Below are positions 36,140-43,448 of a stretch of 64,000 nucleotides of DNA, piece by piece. The notes under the pieces are model-generated. The model saw nothing but the letters and a program-made list of their open reading frames with translations. It was not told the origin of the DNA and did not search any database. Made by a program: the position numbers and the translations under genes. Source of the stretch: Croceicoccus bisphenolivorans (GTDB lineage Bacteria; Pseudomonadota; Alphaproteobacteria; Sphingomonadales; Sphingomonadaceae); assembly GCF_001634625.1 (NCBI RefSeq), contig NZ_LRSE01000003.1:124001-188000 (forward strand). Reading direction: 5' to 3'. Within the stretch, counting starts at the first letter, position 1. Every line of letters starts with the position of its first letter.

Positions 36140-36702
36140 GCTGCGCGTTCCTGGCTTGCGGCGATCATCGCCGTCATTTCGATATTGGCGATCAGGCTCA
36201 TCAGGCAGGTGCGCATCTGATCGGTGTTGCGGGCATCGGCGGTGAAGACCGGGATCATGCGTCCGGGCAGCACTTCGCGGATTTTTTCGGCATACTGGTC
36301 GATATGCGGGCTGGTCGCGACGTCGGACCGGGTGACGCACACGACAACGCCGCCCTTTTCATGAAGGTCGCCGAATTCGTCGAGAAAGTCGGCCAGTTCC
36401 TGAATGGGATCGGCTGCATCGTTGTTGACCAGCAGGACAAGGCCGACCGCGCGTTCCTTCAGGATGGTCCACATGAAATTGAACCGGCGCTGGCCGGGCA
36501 CGCCGTAAAGACGCACCTTGTCTTCATCGCCCACCGTGATCTCGCCATAGTCGAGCGCGACGGTAGTGGTATCCTTGTCCGCGGTCTCGCGATCGGTGTT
36601 GTTCGCCTCTGTGCGGATCGTCTCGATTTCGGAAAGGCTTTCGATCGCGGTCGTCTTGCCCGCACCCATCGGCCCTGCAAAGAGAATGACGTGTTCGGCC
36701 AT
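36136..36702 (-). CDS. MglA/CvnD-like small GTPase
   Basis: A 188-residue small GTPase. The P-loop GPMGAGKTT is at residues 10-18, a switch I threonine lies in DKDTTTVALDYGEI, switch II reads LYGVPGQRRFNFMW, and the base-recognition motif appears as TRSD in VVCVTRSDVA. Switch II lacks the usual Asp of DxxG, as in MglA and in the conservon GTPases of actinobacteria, whose LFGTPGQxRFxFMW segment it resembles closely. It is encoded with two roadblock proteins and an adaptor. It probably acts as a molecular switch for cell polarity or a signalling pathway, which is inference. Confidence 0.85.
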   Translation of the reverse strand: MAEHVILFAGPMGAGKTTAIESLSEIETIRTEANNTDRETADKDTTTVALDYGEITVGDEDKVRLYGVPGQRRFNFMWTILKERAVGLVLLVNNDAADPIQELADFLDEFGDLHEKGGVVVCVTRSDVATSPHIDQYAEKIREVLPGRMIPVFTADARNTDQMRTCLMSLIANIEMTAMIAASQERAA

Positions 36703-36706
36703 GGTC

Positions 36707-37933
36707 CTAAAGCCCCAGTTTCGTGCGTAGCTTGGAAAACAGTCCGCCCGATTTTTCAGGCGGCGGCGGCGTGAACACCACCGGCGGCGCAGAGCGGTTG
36801 GCCTGAATTTCGAGCAGGCCCATCAGCGAATAGGCATTCAATGTGCGAGTCGCGGCCTCCGGCGTGATCCCCGCCGCAGACGAAAGCTCTGCCGCATTGA
36901 GGTAGCAGTTGCCGATGGCCGCCGCCGTGCGCATGTCTGCAACCGCGTGGTTCAATTCGGTAAAGTTGGGCCAGCGGCGCAGGCGATAACGCTCCTCCGG
37001 CTTCAGCCATGGTGCGGCCATGCCGTGAAACGCCTGGCTGCCGATGAACCAGAACAGCTTGTCCAGCGATTCCCCCGGCAGGTTCACGATCGGCGGGCGA
37101 TAGGCTTCCACCAGCGTGGACCGGATCGCGATGCGATGGCCGTGGGTGTTCACCTGTTCCAGCGGAATGCGCGAGTTGTAGGCGCGGAAACGGAAATCGA
37201 TGCGGATCATGTCGAGGTTTTCGACACGGATTTCGGCCACGGCGGGCGCGGAATTCTGCACGATGGAATAAAGCGCGACGGCGATCTGGTCCCACGCGGC
37301 GGAAAACTCGCCCGCCTCGCCATAACCGGCGTGCGCGGCCGGTTGCGGCGGCATCTGCTGCACCGGCTGCGGCGTGGCCATGGCGCTGGGCTGCGCATGC
37401 GGATGGGTTATTTGCGCGGCAACGGCATAAGGGTCCGTCTTCAGCGCGGCCGACCCGTCGGTCATGTGACGTGCCGTGGTGCCAAAGCCTGCCGGGATAT
37501 CTCTGGCCGGAACATCATGCCGGTCATTGGCGGGCATCCCGCCCCAGTCTTCCATTTTCACGCGAAGGCTGCCGGTGGCCGCGGGTTTCTGCTGCCTGCC
37601 CAGCAGTTCCTGCGCCTGCTTCAATACGTCCATGAGTTCCCGTGCGCTGATCGGCGTGGTAATCGAAAGCCCCTCGCCCGGCGTGCCGCCAAAGCGAACG
37701 AGCCGGATGAGTACTTGATAGGGGTCGGCGCTGAATTCGACGTCGGCTGGAACAATCAGTGCGTCGCAACTGTCGGAATGGAGCACCAGCCACGGGCAGC
37801 CGGCGGCCTCGGCCTCGCTTTCGATAAACGTCGCGATTTTCGCGCATTCGATCGGCGAAAGACCGACGAGACCCAGGCTGTGCCGTGCTTTGGTCATCGA
37901 TACCATTGCCCGCGAGACTCCGAAGAGGGCCAT
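36707..37933 (-). CDS. adaptor protein of the roadblock/GTPase module
   Basis: A protein of about 408 residues with no signal peptide. The N-terminal domain (LGLVGLSPIECAKIATFIES to about residue 110) is followed by a Pro/Ala/Gln-rich linker near residues 170-215. A conserved C-terminal domain contains RLRRWPNFTELNHAVADMR and ends in a winged-helix-like segment (YLNAAELSSAAGITPEAATR). Its C-terminal layout recalls the DUF742-type conservon partners and the proteins found beside GTPase/roadblock pairs in gammaproteobacteria. It starts the operon, four bases before the GTPase. ATG 37933 is one of several possible starts (37945 GTG, 37906). Confidence 0.7.
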   Translation of the reverse strand: MALFGVSRAMVSMTKARHSLGLVGLSPIECAKIATFIESEAEAAGCPWLVLHSDSCDALIVPADVEFSADPYQVLIRLVRFGGTPGEGLSITTPISARELMDVLKQAQELLGRQQKPAATGSLRVKMEDWGGMPANDRHDVPARDIPAGFGTTARHMTDGSAALKTDPYAVAAQITHPHAQPSAMATPQPVQQMPPQPAAHAGYGEAGEFSAAWDQIAVALYSIVQNSAPAVAEIRVENLDMIRIDFRFRAYNSRIPLEQVNTHGHRIAIRSTLVEAYRPPIVNLPGESLDKLFWFIGSQAFHGMAAPWLKPEERYRLRRWPNFTELNHAVADMRTAAAIGNCYLNAAELSSAAGITPEAATRTLNAYSLMGLLEIQANRSAPPVVFTPPPPEKSGGLFSKLRTKLGL

Positions 37934-38525
37934 TCCACATGACACGACCGCTTCGAAAATGATCCGTTGCGCGTCGCCAAGGACCGCAGAGCTATGGCAG
38001 GGCCGCCTAATTAACGGTTAAACCCGATCCTTATGAAACTGCTAAAAACCGCCCAATCCCATAGGTTTGGGAGGCAGCGTCTTCTTAACTTACCCTAACG
38101 CCGAGGGAGCAAAGTTAATCCCGCTGCGTGATCGAAAAATTATGTATTTTGGATACCGTTTACGCGTTATCGGACTATCCCGTGTGAAATGCGGGACTTT
38201 TCCGGCATCGAAAATGCATATTATCGGCGGCTTTCGACAGAACCGGTTGCAAACGTCATCATCGACAAGGCCGGGTTAACCAGTTGCGTTCGTCATTGCG
38301 GCGCATTGCGGGTAAGGATTGCGCCTCTTGGCCGGATCATTCGCAGGGCTGAAAAAATTTCGCAAAACATGTTTTTTCGCACCTGCGGCATAGCGATCCG
38401 GGTCCCATTTGCGAATTTCGTGCGTTCGACACGCAAGATTCCTGTCGTCCTCGCCCGCGTTTTGCCCGACAATGCGGGACGATCCGTTCGACCGGTTACC
38501 CCGCCCACTGCACGACAAGGCCAGG
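37934..38525. other. 592-base gene-free region between the GTPase module and the class A PBP
   Basis: This is the shared upstream region of two divergent units and is clearly more AT-rich than its surroundings. It contains TTAACGGTTAA near 38012, a short inverted repeat CCCAA...TTGGG near 38054-38071, and an A/T-rich stretch at 38348-38380. I see no convincing open reading frame with a ribosome-binding site, and no clear -35/-10 pair. Promoters for both directions, and possibly a small RNA, are expected here but cannot be placed. Confidence 0.5.
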
Positions 38526-40604
38526 ATGAATACGCAAACCTTTCCAGACGGCACCACCGGCCAGCCTCCCCTGCACGGTGTAGGCCGACGTATTTCCGGC
38601 GGCGCCGGGCGCGGTTACGGCATGTTCCGTGGCTGGCCGCTGTGGTTTCAGGCCCTGCTCGTGGCGCTGGCGCTGCTGGTCGCGTGGGAAACATATGCCG
38701 CCCCGCCGTGGAAACTGGGCGGCCCGCCCCCGCCGCAGGGCATCGACTTTCTGGCCCGTGACGGCACCCTTATCGCCCATCGCGGGCCGAAGACGGCAAC
38801 CCCGGTCGACGCCGCGCAATTGCCCGATCATGTCGTTCAGGCCTTCCTTGCGATCGAGGACCGGCGTTTCTTCGACCATGGCGGCATCGATTTTCGCGGG
38901 CTGGCGCGCGCGACGCTGGCCAACCTGCAGGCAGGCGGCGTGGTCGAGGGCGGGTCGACGATCACCCAGCAATACGTGAAAAACGCCTTCCTGACGCAGG
39001 ATCGCACTTTCACCCGCAAGGGCAAGGAGATGATCCTGTCCGACTGGGCCGAGCTATGGATGAGCAAGAACGAGATTCTCTCGCGCTATCTGGAGCTGTG
39101 CTATTTCGGTGAAGGCCAATACGGCCTTGTCGCTGCCGCCCACCATTATTTCGACCGTACGCCAGACGAGCTGACGCTGGGGCAGGCGGCACTGCTGGCG
39201 GGCATGGTAAAGGCCCCTTCGCGGCTTGCCCCCACGGTGGATTACGAAGCATCGGTGAAACGCATGCGCGTCGTGCTGGGCGCGATGGCCTATGCCGGTT
39301 TCATTACCGAAGACGCGGCAAAGGACGAAGCGGACCCGAAAGTCACGCCCGGCGCAGAGGATGACGACGGGCCGAGCGGCACGTGGTTCGTGGACTGGCT
39401 GATGCAGGACATGGACAAGGATTTCTCCGGACAAGTGCAGACCACGCTGGAACCCGACGCGCAGGCGCGGGCCGAACGTGTCGTGCGCAATGCCCGGCTG
39501 GGCGGGGCGGAAGTGGCGCTAATCGCGCTGCGCCCCGACGGATCGATCGCGGCCATGGTCGGCGGCAAGGAATGGACGCCGCAGGCCTTCAACCGCGCAA
39601 CGACGGCGCAGCGCCAGCCGGGATCGACGTTCAAGCTGTTCGACTATTTCGCGGGGATACGCAGCGGGATGACACCGTCCACGATGATCGGCGACAGCCC
39701 GATCGACGTCGACGGCTGGCAACCGCGCAATGCCTATTCCGGATATTACGGCCCGATGCCGCTGTCGCGCGCCTTTGCCATCAGTTCGAACACGGCGGCG
39801 ATCCGCGTGGCCGACATGGCGGGGCACGACGCGGTGATAAAGGCCGCGCGCGATCTGGGCATCGCGTCCGAGATCCCCGAAACGCCCAGCATGGCGCTGG
39901 GCACCGCGGGCCTGACGCTGAAGGAACTGGCCGGTGCCTATGCCGCCTTTGCCGGCGGCCGCTATCCGGTGCGCCCGCATGGCATCGTGACCGGCGGGCG
40001 GGACCGTTCGCGCAAACTGGACCCGCAGCGCGAATGGGCGCCGATGCTGACGCTGCTCTATAATGCCGCCAACCACGGCACCGGCCGCGCGGCATTGATC
40101 GACGGGCAACCGACTTTCGGCAAGACCGGTACTTCGCAGGAAGGGCGCGACGCGCTGTTCGTGGGCTTTGCCGGCAACATGATCACCGCCGTGTGGGTCG
40201 GCCGCGACGACAACGCTGCCATTCCCGGCAACCACGGCGGCGGCAATCCGGCGCAGATCTGGCGCCAGTTCATGAGCGGGGTGAAGCTGGAACCGCTGAA
40301 CCTGCCGATCAAGGCCGCCGCGATCAAGCGCCCCGTGCCCAAACGCACGACGAGCGCGGACGAGGCGGACATGAGCGCCATCGACATCGACAACCTGCCG
40401 GAGGGCGAGGTGGAATTCATCCTAGAAGGAATCCCCGAACTGCCGGAGGGAGAAGGCATCCAGCTGCCCGGCACCGTGTTCCGCGAAGGCGATCCGGACG
40501 ACCAGCCCCCCGCCGCCCAGCCCAATGCGCAACCCGCCGCGCCGCCGGTTGGCCAGCCGCAGGAAGTGCCCGCTGCCCGCGAAGGCGCGCAGGGCGAGCA
40601 GTGA
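38526..40604 (+). CDS. class A penicillin-binding protein (PBP1-type)
   Basis: A 692-residue bifunctional peptidoglycan synthase. One membrane helix lies at about residues 40-56. The GT51 transglycosylase domain has catalytic E111 in EDRRFFDHGG and GGSTITQQYVKN. The transpeptidase domain has S367-T-F-K370, SSN and KTGTSQEG. The C-terminal tail after about residue 620 is Pro/Gln-rich and probably disordered. ATG 38526 has AAGG 4 bases upstream; no better start is visible. It is divergent from the GTPase module and overlaps the next gene. PBP1C and PBP1A subtypes are not separated here. Confidence 0.92.
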   Translation: MNTQTFPDGTTGQPPLHGVGRRISGGAGRGYGMFRGWPLWFQALLVALALLVAWETYAAPPWKLGGPPPPQGIDFLARDGTLIAHRGPKTATPVDAAQLPDHVVQAFLAIEDRRFFDHGGIDFRGLARATLANLQAGGVVEGGSTITQQYVKNAFLTQDRTFTRKGKEMILSDWAELWMSKNEILSRYLELCYFGEGQYGLVAAAHHYFDRTPDELTLGQAALLAGMVKAPSRLAPTVDYEASVKRMRVVLGAMAYAGFITEDAAKDEADPKVTPGAEDDDGPSGTWFVDWLMQDMDKDFSGQVQTTLEPDAQARAERVVRNARLGGAEVALIALRPDGSIAAMVGGKEWTPQAFNRATTAQRQPGSTFKLFDYFAGIRSGMTPSTMIGDSPIDVDGWQPRNAYSGYYGPMPLSRAFAISSNTAAIRVADMAGHDAVIKAARDLGIASEIPETPSMALGTAGLTLKELAGAYAAFAGGRYPVRPHGIVTGGRDRSRKLDPQREWAPMLTLLYNAANHGTGRAALIDGQPTFGKTGTSQEGRDALFVGFAGNMITAVWVGRDDNAAIPGNHGGGNPAQIWRQFMSGVKLEPLNLPIKAAAIKRPVPKRTTSADEADMSAIDIDNLPEGEVEFILEGIPELPEGEGIQLPGTVFREGDPDDQPPAAQPNAQPAAPPVGQPQEVPAAREGAQGEQ

Positions 40605-40959
40605 TCTGAAACGAACGCTCTATCTCGCGGGCGGGTTCGCCTCTCTGGCGCTTGGCACGGTGGGGGCGCTCCTGCCGCTGCTGCCCACCGTGCCGTTCGT
40701 CATCCTTGCCGCGTTCTGCTTCGCCCGATCCAGCCCCGCGCTGGAAAGGCGACTGGTCGAACATCCGCGCTTCGGCCCCCATATCGTGGCGTGGCGGGAA
40801 AAGGGCGCGATCAGCCGCAAGGGCAAGCGGGCCGCGCTTGCCGCCTTTGCCGTCAGTGCGATCGTTGCCTTTGCCTTTGCCCCGATGCCCGCACCGTTGA
40901 TCACGCTGGCGGCAGCGTTGATCGGGGGTGCGTGGATCTGGACCAGACCGGAAGCCTAG
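40525..40959 (+). CDS. DUF454 (YbaN) family inner-membrane protein
   Basis: A small membrane protein with three hydrophobic segments. The conserved core LKRTLYLAGGFASLALGTVG, ALLPLLPTVPFVILAAFCFARSS is the DUF454/YbaN signature. The start is unclear: ATG 40525 lies inside the PBP gene without a ribosome-binding site, while CTG 40606 begins exactly where homologues start and has AGGGCGAG 8 bases upstream, overlapping the PBP stop region. If CTG is used the protein has 117 residues. Function unknown. Confidence 0.8.
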   Translation: MRNPPRRRLASRRKCPLPAKARRASSDLKRTLYLAGGFASLALGTVGALLPLLPTVPFVILAAFCFARSSPALERRLVEHPRFGPHIVAWREKGAISRKGKRAALAAFAVSAIVAFAFAPMPAPLITLAAALIGGAWIWTRPEA

Positions 40960-40962
40960 CCC

Positions 40963-41151
40963 CTACTCCGACTTGCAGGTATTCACGCCGATCAGGCCAT
41001 AGAGCGGGCAGAACCCGAACAGCCCCGTCAACAGCGGGATCAGGCCGAGCCATCCCCAGGCGGTTTGCGGGCCAACGAAGACCAGCGCGATCAGCACCAG
41101 CCCAACGAGAACGCGCAACGCGCGGTCGATCTTGCCTTCGTTGCAGGGCAT
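40963..41151 (-). CDS. DUF2892 family small membrane protein
   Basis: A 62-residue protein with the DUF2892 pattern: N-terminal MPCNEGKIDRALRVLVGLVL, one to two membrane helices, and a C-terminal CPLYGLIGVNTCKSE with conserved cysteines. Homologues are often fused to or encoded beside rhodanese proteins (YgaP). ATG 41151 has GGAGG 6 bases upstream, which decides it over the longer frame to 41247. It converges on the DUF454 gene with only three bases between stops. Confidence 0.85.
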   Translation of the reverse strand: MPCNEGKIDRALRVLVGLVLIALVFVGPQTAWGWLGLIPLLTGLFGFCPLYGLIGVNTCKSE

Positions 41152-41323
41152 ATCCTGCCTCCTCCACATCGCGACCACATCCGCGTTTTCGCAAGCCACC
41201 GGCCCGCGATCCATGACGAAGATCAAATCGCCCCCCTTTTTGCGCAATCCACCCGTGTTATTGTCCTACACAGGTCCGCTTGTGGCATGGCCCCTGCCCC
41301 GTTTGGCAGCAGCGAGAATTGTC

Positions 41324-41992
41324 GTGACCGTCCACAAGCAACCCCGCCTTAAAGACAACCGGCGCAAGTCCGCGCCGCTTCCCGCCTTCACCCCCGTTCC
41401 GCGCAAGTGCCAAAGGCACGACGGATGGACGCCACAGCGGCAGACGGGGTTTATCGAGGCGCTGGCCGATACCGGCAGTGTGAAGACCGCAGCGCGCACG
41501 ATGAACATGACGCCGGAAAGCGCATATTATTTGCGGCGACAGCCGGGCGCGGAAAGTTTTCGCAAGGCTTGGGAAGCCGCACTGGCGCTGGGCGTCCAGC
41601 GGCTGGAGGATGTGGCGATGGAAAGGGCGCTCAATGGTGTGGAGGTGCCCGTGTACCACTTCGGCGCCGTGGTGGGCACGAGGCGGATCTATAATGACAG
41701 GTTGTTGATGTTCCTGCTGAGGAACCGCGCGCCGGAAAGGTTCGCAGCGGACGGGGCGAGAGGCCTGTCCGCGCTGGATCGCACGATGTTGGCGAGGTTG
41801 AAAAAGGAATGGCGCGCCGAGTGGGAGCGCGAACTGACGACAAGATGGGCCGAGGAGGAAGCCGCCACGGTCGAGAGCATCAACAGGAAGCTGGATATGA
41901 TGCGCGAGAGGATGGAGGAAGCCGAACGCGACGAGGATGCGAGGGCGGCAGAAGAAGCGGCGCAACAGGACGACCAAGATGGCCAACACTGA
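41324..41992 (+). CDS. conserved HTH-containing hypothetical protein, C-terminal coiled coil
   Basis: A 222-residue protein found repeatedly in sphingomonads. A basic N-terminus (TVHKQPRLKDNRRKSAPLPA) precedes a helix-turn-helix-like segment (FIEALADTGSVKTAARTMNMTPESAYYLRR), resembling phage small-terminase or resolvase-type HTH units. The C-terminal 60 residues are highly charged and helical. It is probably a DNA-binding protein; the substrate and role are unknown. The start is GTG 41324 with GCGAGAA upstream. Copy A of the dispersed repeat begins inside its last codons. Confidence 0.72.
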   Translation: MTVHKQPRLKDNRRKSAPLPAFTPVPRKCQRHDGWTPQRQTGFIEALADTGSVKTAARTMNMTPESAYYLRRQPGAESFRKAWEAALALGVQRLEDVAMERALNGVEVPVYHFGAVVGTRRIYNDRLLMFLLRNRAPERFAADGARGLSALDRTMLARLKKEWRAEWERELTTRWAEEEAATVESINRKLDMMRERMEEAERDEDARAAEEAAQQDDQDGQH

Positions 41993-42092
41993 ATCGGGGC
42001 GCCGAAGGCGACTCCCGCAAGGCCGAACGGCCGCCGCGCCTTATTGGCGCGTAGCCAAGCGGGCCGGATGGCCCGCGCCCGGCGCTTGAGGG
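41980..42092 (+). repeat. dispersed structured repeat, copy A
   Basis: About 113 bases matching copies at 42932-43041 and 49529-49629. Predicted hairpins: h1 GGCCG-AA-CGGCC (42021-42032), h2 CGCGCC-TTATT-GGCGCG (42035-42051), and h3 GCGGGCC-GGAT-GGCCCGC (42059-42076) inside a CAAG/CTTG outer pair. Single-stranded ACTCCCGCAA and TAGCCAAG are shared by all copies. It begins inside the 3' end of the gene at 41324. Orientation follows the conserved CTTGAGG end. Confidence 0.85.
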
Positions 42093-42117
42093 CCCAGAAC
42101 AAAAAGGACCTACCCCG

Positions 42118-42282
42118 ATGACCATCAGATCAATTCCCGATTTCCTGAAGTGTGATCCCATCGACTTAGGCTACCCGATTTCGCACCAACGCAAGCTGCG
42201 GGTGATGTTGGGAGTGGCCGACCCTTGGCAGGAGCCGCCCGCCCCCTTCCCCCGCAACGCCGCGGGCCGGCCCCGCGATTGA
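42118..42282 (+). CDS. possible 54-residue protein of unknown function
   Basis: A short open frame (MTIRSIPDFLKCDPIDLGYP, ending in a Pro-rich tail) between repeat copy A and the SRAP gene. AAGGA lies 10 bases before ATG 42118. There is no membrane helix or recognisable motif. The supported start site argues for a gene; its small size, the Pro/Arg-rich tail and the lack of a known family argue for caution. Confidence 0.4.
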   Translation: MTIRSIPDFLKCDPIDLGYPISHQRKLRVMLGVADPWQEPPAPFPRNAAGRPRD

Positions 42283-42313
42283 GCAAAGCGCGCAACCGCA
42301 GTAGCCTTAGCGC

Positions 42314-42907
42314 ATGTGCAACCTCTACCGCATGCGAAAGTCCGTCGCGGAGATCGCGAACCTGTTCGACGCCGCGCAGGGCAACGCGTTCGAGTGGGCC
42401 GAAAACATCTATCCGCGCATGGAAGCGCCGGTGATCGTTTCCGCGCATGGCGAAAGGCGGCTTGGCCCCATGCACTGGGGCTTTCCGCTGGAGGTGCAGG
42501 GCAAGACGAAGATGATCACAAAGCATGTCACGAATGCCCGCAATCTGGACAGCCCGATGTGGCGGGGGAGCCTTGCGGCGCACCGCTGCCTTGTGCCGTT
42601 TACCAGCTTTGCCGAACCCAAGGCGGGGAAGGACGGGGAAGGAAGGCCCGCGCAATACTGGTTCACGATAGAGGATCAGGAGATCGCGGCGTTCGCCGGA
42701 TTGTGGCGCAAGACGGAGAGCGGACCGGTGTTCGCGTTCTGCACGACGGAACCCAATGCCCTGACCGCCCCGCTCCACCCCAAGGCGATGCCCGTGGTGC
42801 TGCTGGCCGAGGATCATGAAAGATGGTTGAGCGGAACGGCGGAAGAAGCACGCGCCTTGCAGGCGAGCTATCCGAGCCAGTTGATGCGTGTGACGGCGAC
42901 CAATTAG
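42314..42907 (+). CDS. SRAP-domain abasic-site processing protein (YedK/HMCES family)
   Basis: A 197-residue SOS-response-associated peptidase protein. The catalytic cysteine is Cys2 (MCNLYRMR), exposed after loss of the initiator Met, and it forms a thiazolidine crosslink to abasic sites in single-stranded DNA. The SRAP blocks are present: GPMHWGF, TNARNLDSPMWRG, HRCLVPFTSFAEP, AFAGLW and HPKAMPVVL with the active-site His. It has no adjacent lexA or dinB gene. It lies between copies A and B of the dispersed repeat, suggesting a cassette-like segment. Confidence 0.88.
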   Translation: MCNLYRMRKSVAEIANLFDAAQGNAFEWAENIYPRMEAPVIVSAHGERRLGPMHWGFPLEVQGKTKMITKHVTNARNLDSPMWRGSLAAHRCLVPFTSFAEPKAGKDGEGRPAQYWFTIEDQEIAAFAGLWRKTESGPVFAFCTTEPNALTAPLHPKAMPVVLLAEDHERWLSGTAEEARALQASYPSQLMRVTATN

Positions 42908-42931
42908 GCACCACAACCAAGCCAAGTCCGC

Positions 42932-43041
42932 TGGCCAACACCAAAACGGGGCGCGAAGCGACTCCCGCAAGGCCGAACGGCCGCCCGAGCTTGTGCGAGG
43001 TAGCCAAGCGGGCCGGATGGCCCGCGCCCGGCGCTTGAGGG
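42932..43041 (+). repeat. dispersed structured repeat, copy B
   Basis: It matches copy A nearly base for base except in the h2 hairpin, which reads CCGAGC-TTGT-GCGAGG. The two central pairs there would be tandem G-A/A-G mismatches, a stable arrangement in RNA. h1 and h3 are identical to copy A. It lies 25 bases after the SRAP stop, so the SRAP gene is flanked by direct copies A and B about 0.95 kb apart. Confidence 0.82.
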
Positions 43042-43091
43042 ACTCAGACAAATAAGGTGCGGGGCCGCTACCCTCTGCGTACAACCCAGCT

Positions 43092-43448
43092 ATGACCAAA
43101 GCATTCGACAAGATCGCGAACGGACTGACCGACGCCATCGGCTACGCTTGCGACATGGCAGACAGCCAATCGAACGACAACGCCAGCCTCACCCACCCCC
43201 ACCCCCTCCCGCAAGCGGGAGTTGAGCGAGACTTGCCGAGCCGCAGGCGAGGCTAGTCGCAGCTCACACCGACCAAGTTCGCTGCCAAGCTAAGGGTACC
43301 GCGGCGCGATTGGAGCGGCACCGGCGTTCGTCCGATCAGCCCTCGCGGGGCTGGGGCGATGGTGGATGTCGATCCGAACGCGACGTTGGCGTTGATGAAC
43401 AGGATGGGGGGGGAGCGAGAACGATGTTTTAAAATTCAGGGTCGATAA
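43092..43448 (+). pseudogene. antitoxin-like HTH regulator interrupted by a palindromic insert
   Basis: The frame from ATG 43092 begins MTKAFDKIANGLTDAIGYAC, like the N-terminus of HTH antitoxins (XxKAFDKIxxGLxDAI). It then runs into the insert at about 43187-43265, with an in-frame TAG at 43254. After the TAG the same frame continues with KFAAKLRVPRRDW and AMVDVDPNATLALMNRM, resembling the C-terminal HTH part of the same family (FAaxLxVPxxTLRdWE...). It ends at TAA 43446-43448, overlapping the ParA-type gene on the other strand. The antitoxin assignment is by resemblance only, and no toxin gene is adjacent. Confidence 0.5.
43187..43265. repeat. palindromic element inside the broken HTH gene
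   Basis: It contains a 7-base perfect hairpin (CTCCCGC-AA-GCGGGAG, 43206-43221). A second hairpin is GCCGAGCC-GCA-GGCGAGGC (43235-43253), whose central pairs are tandem G-A/A-G, as in h2 of repeat copy B. It has the look of a mobile intergenic repeat family that landed in a coding sequence. Its borders are approximate. Confidence 0.5.

Noticed and set aside
38005-38110. CtrA-type boxes (TTAACGGTTAA, TTAACTTACCCTAAC)
   Set aside because: The spacing does not match TTAA-N7-TTAA closely enough, and AT-rich intergenic DNA produces such matches by chance.
38067-38279. 70-residue open frame upstream of the class A PBP gene
   Set aside because: It starts with TTG, has no ribosome-binding site and no coherent protein features, and lies in AT-rich intergenic DNA.
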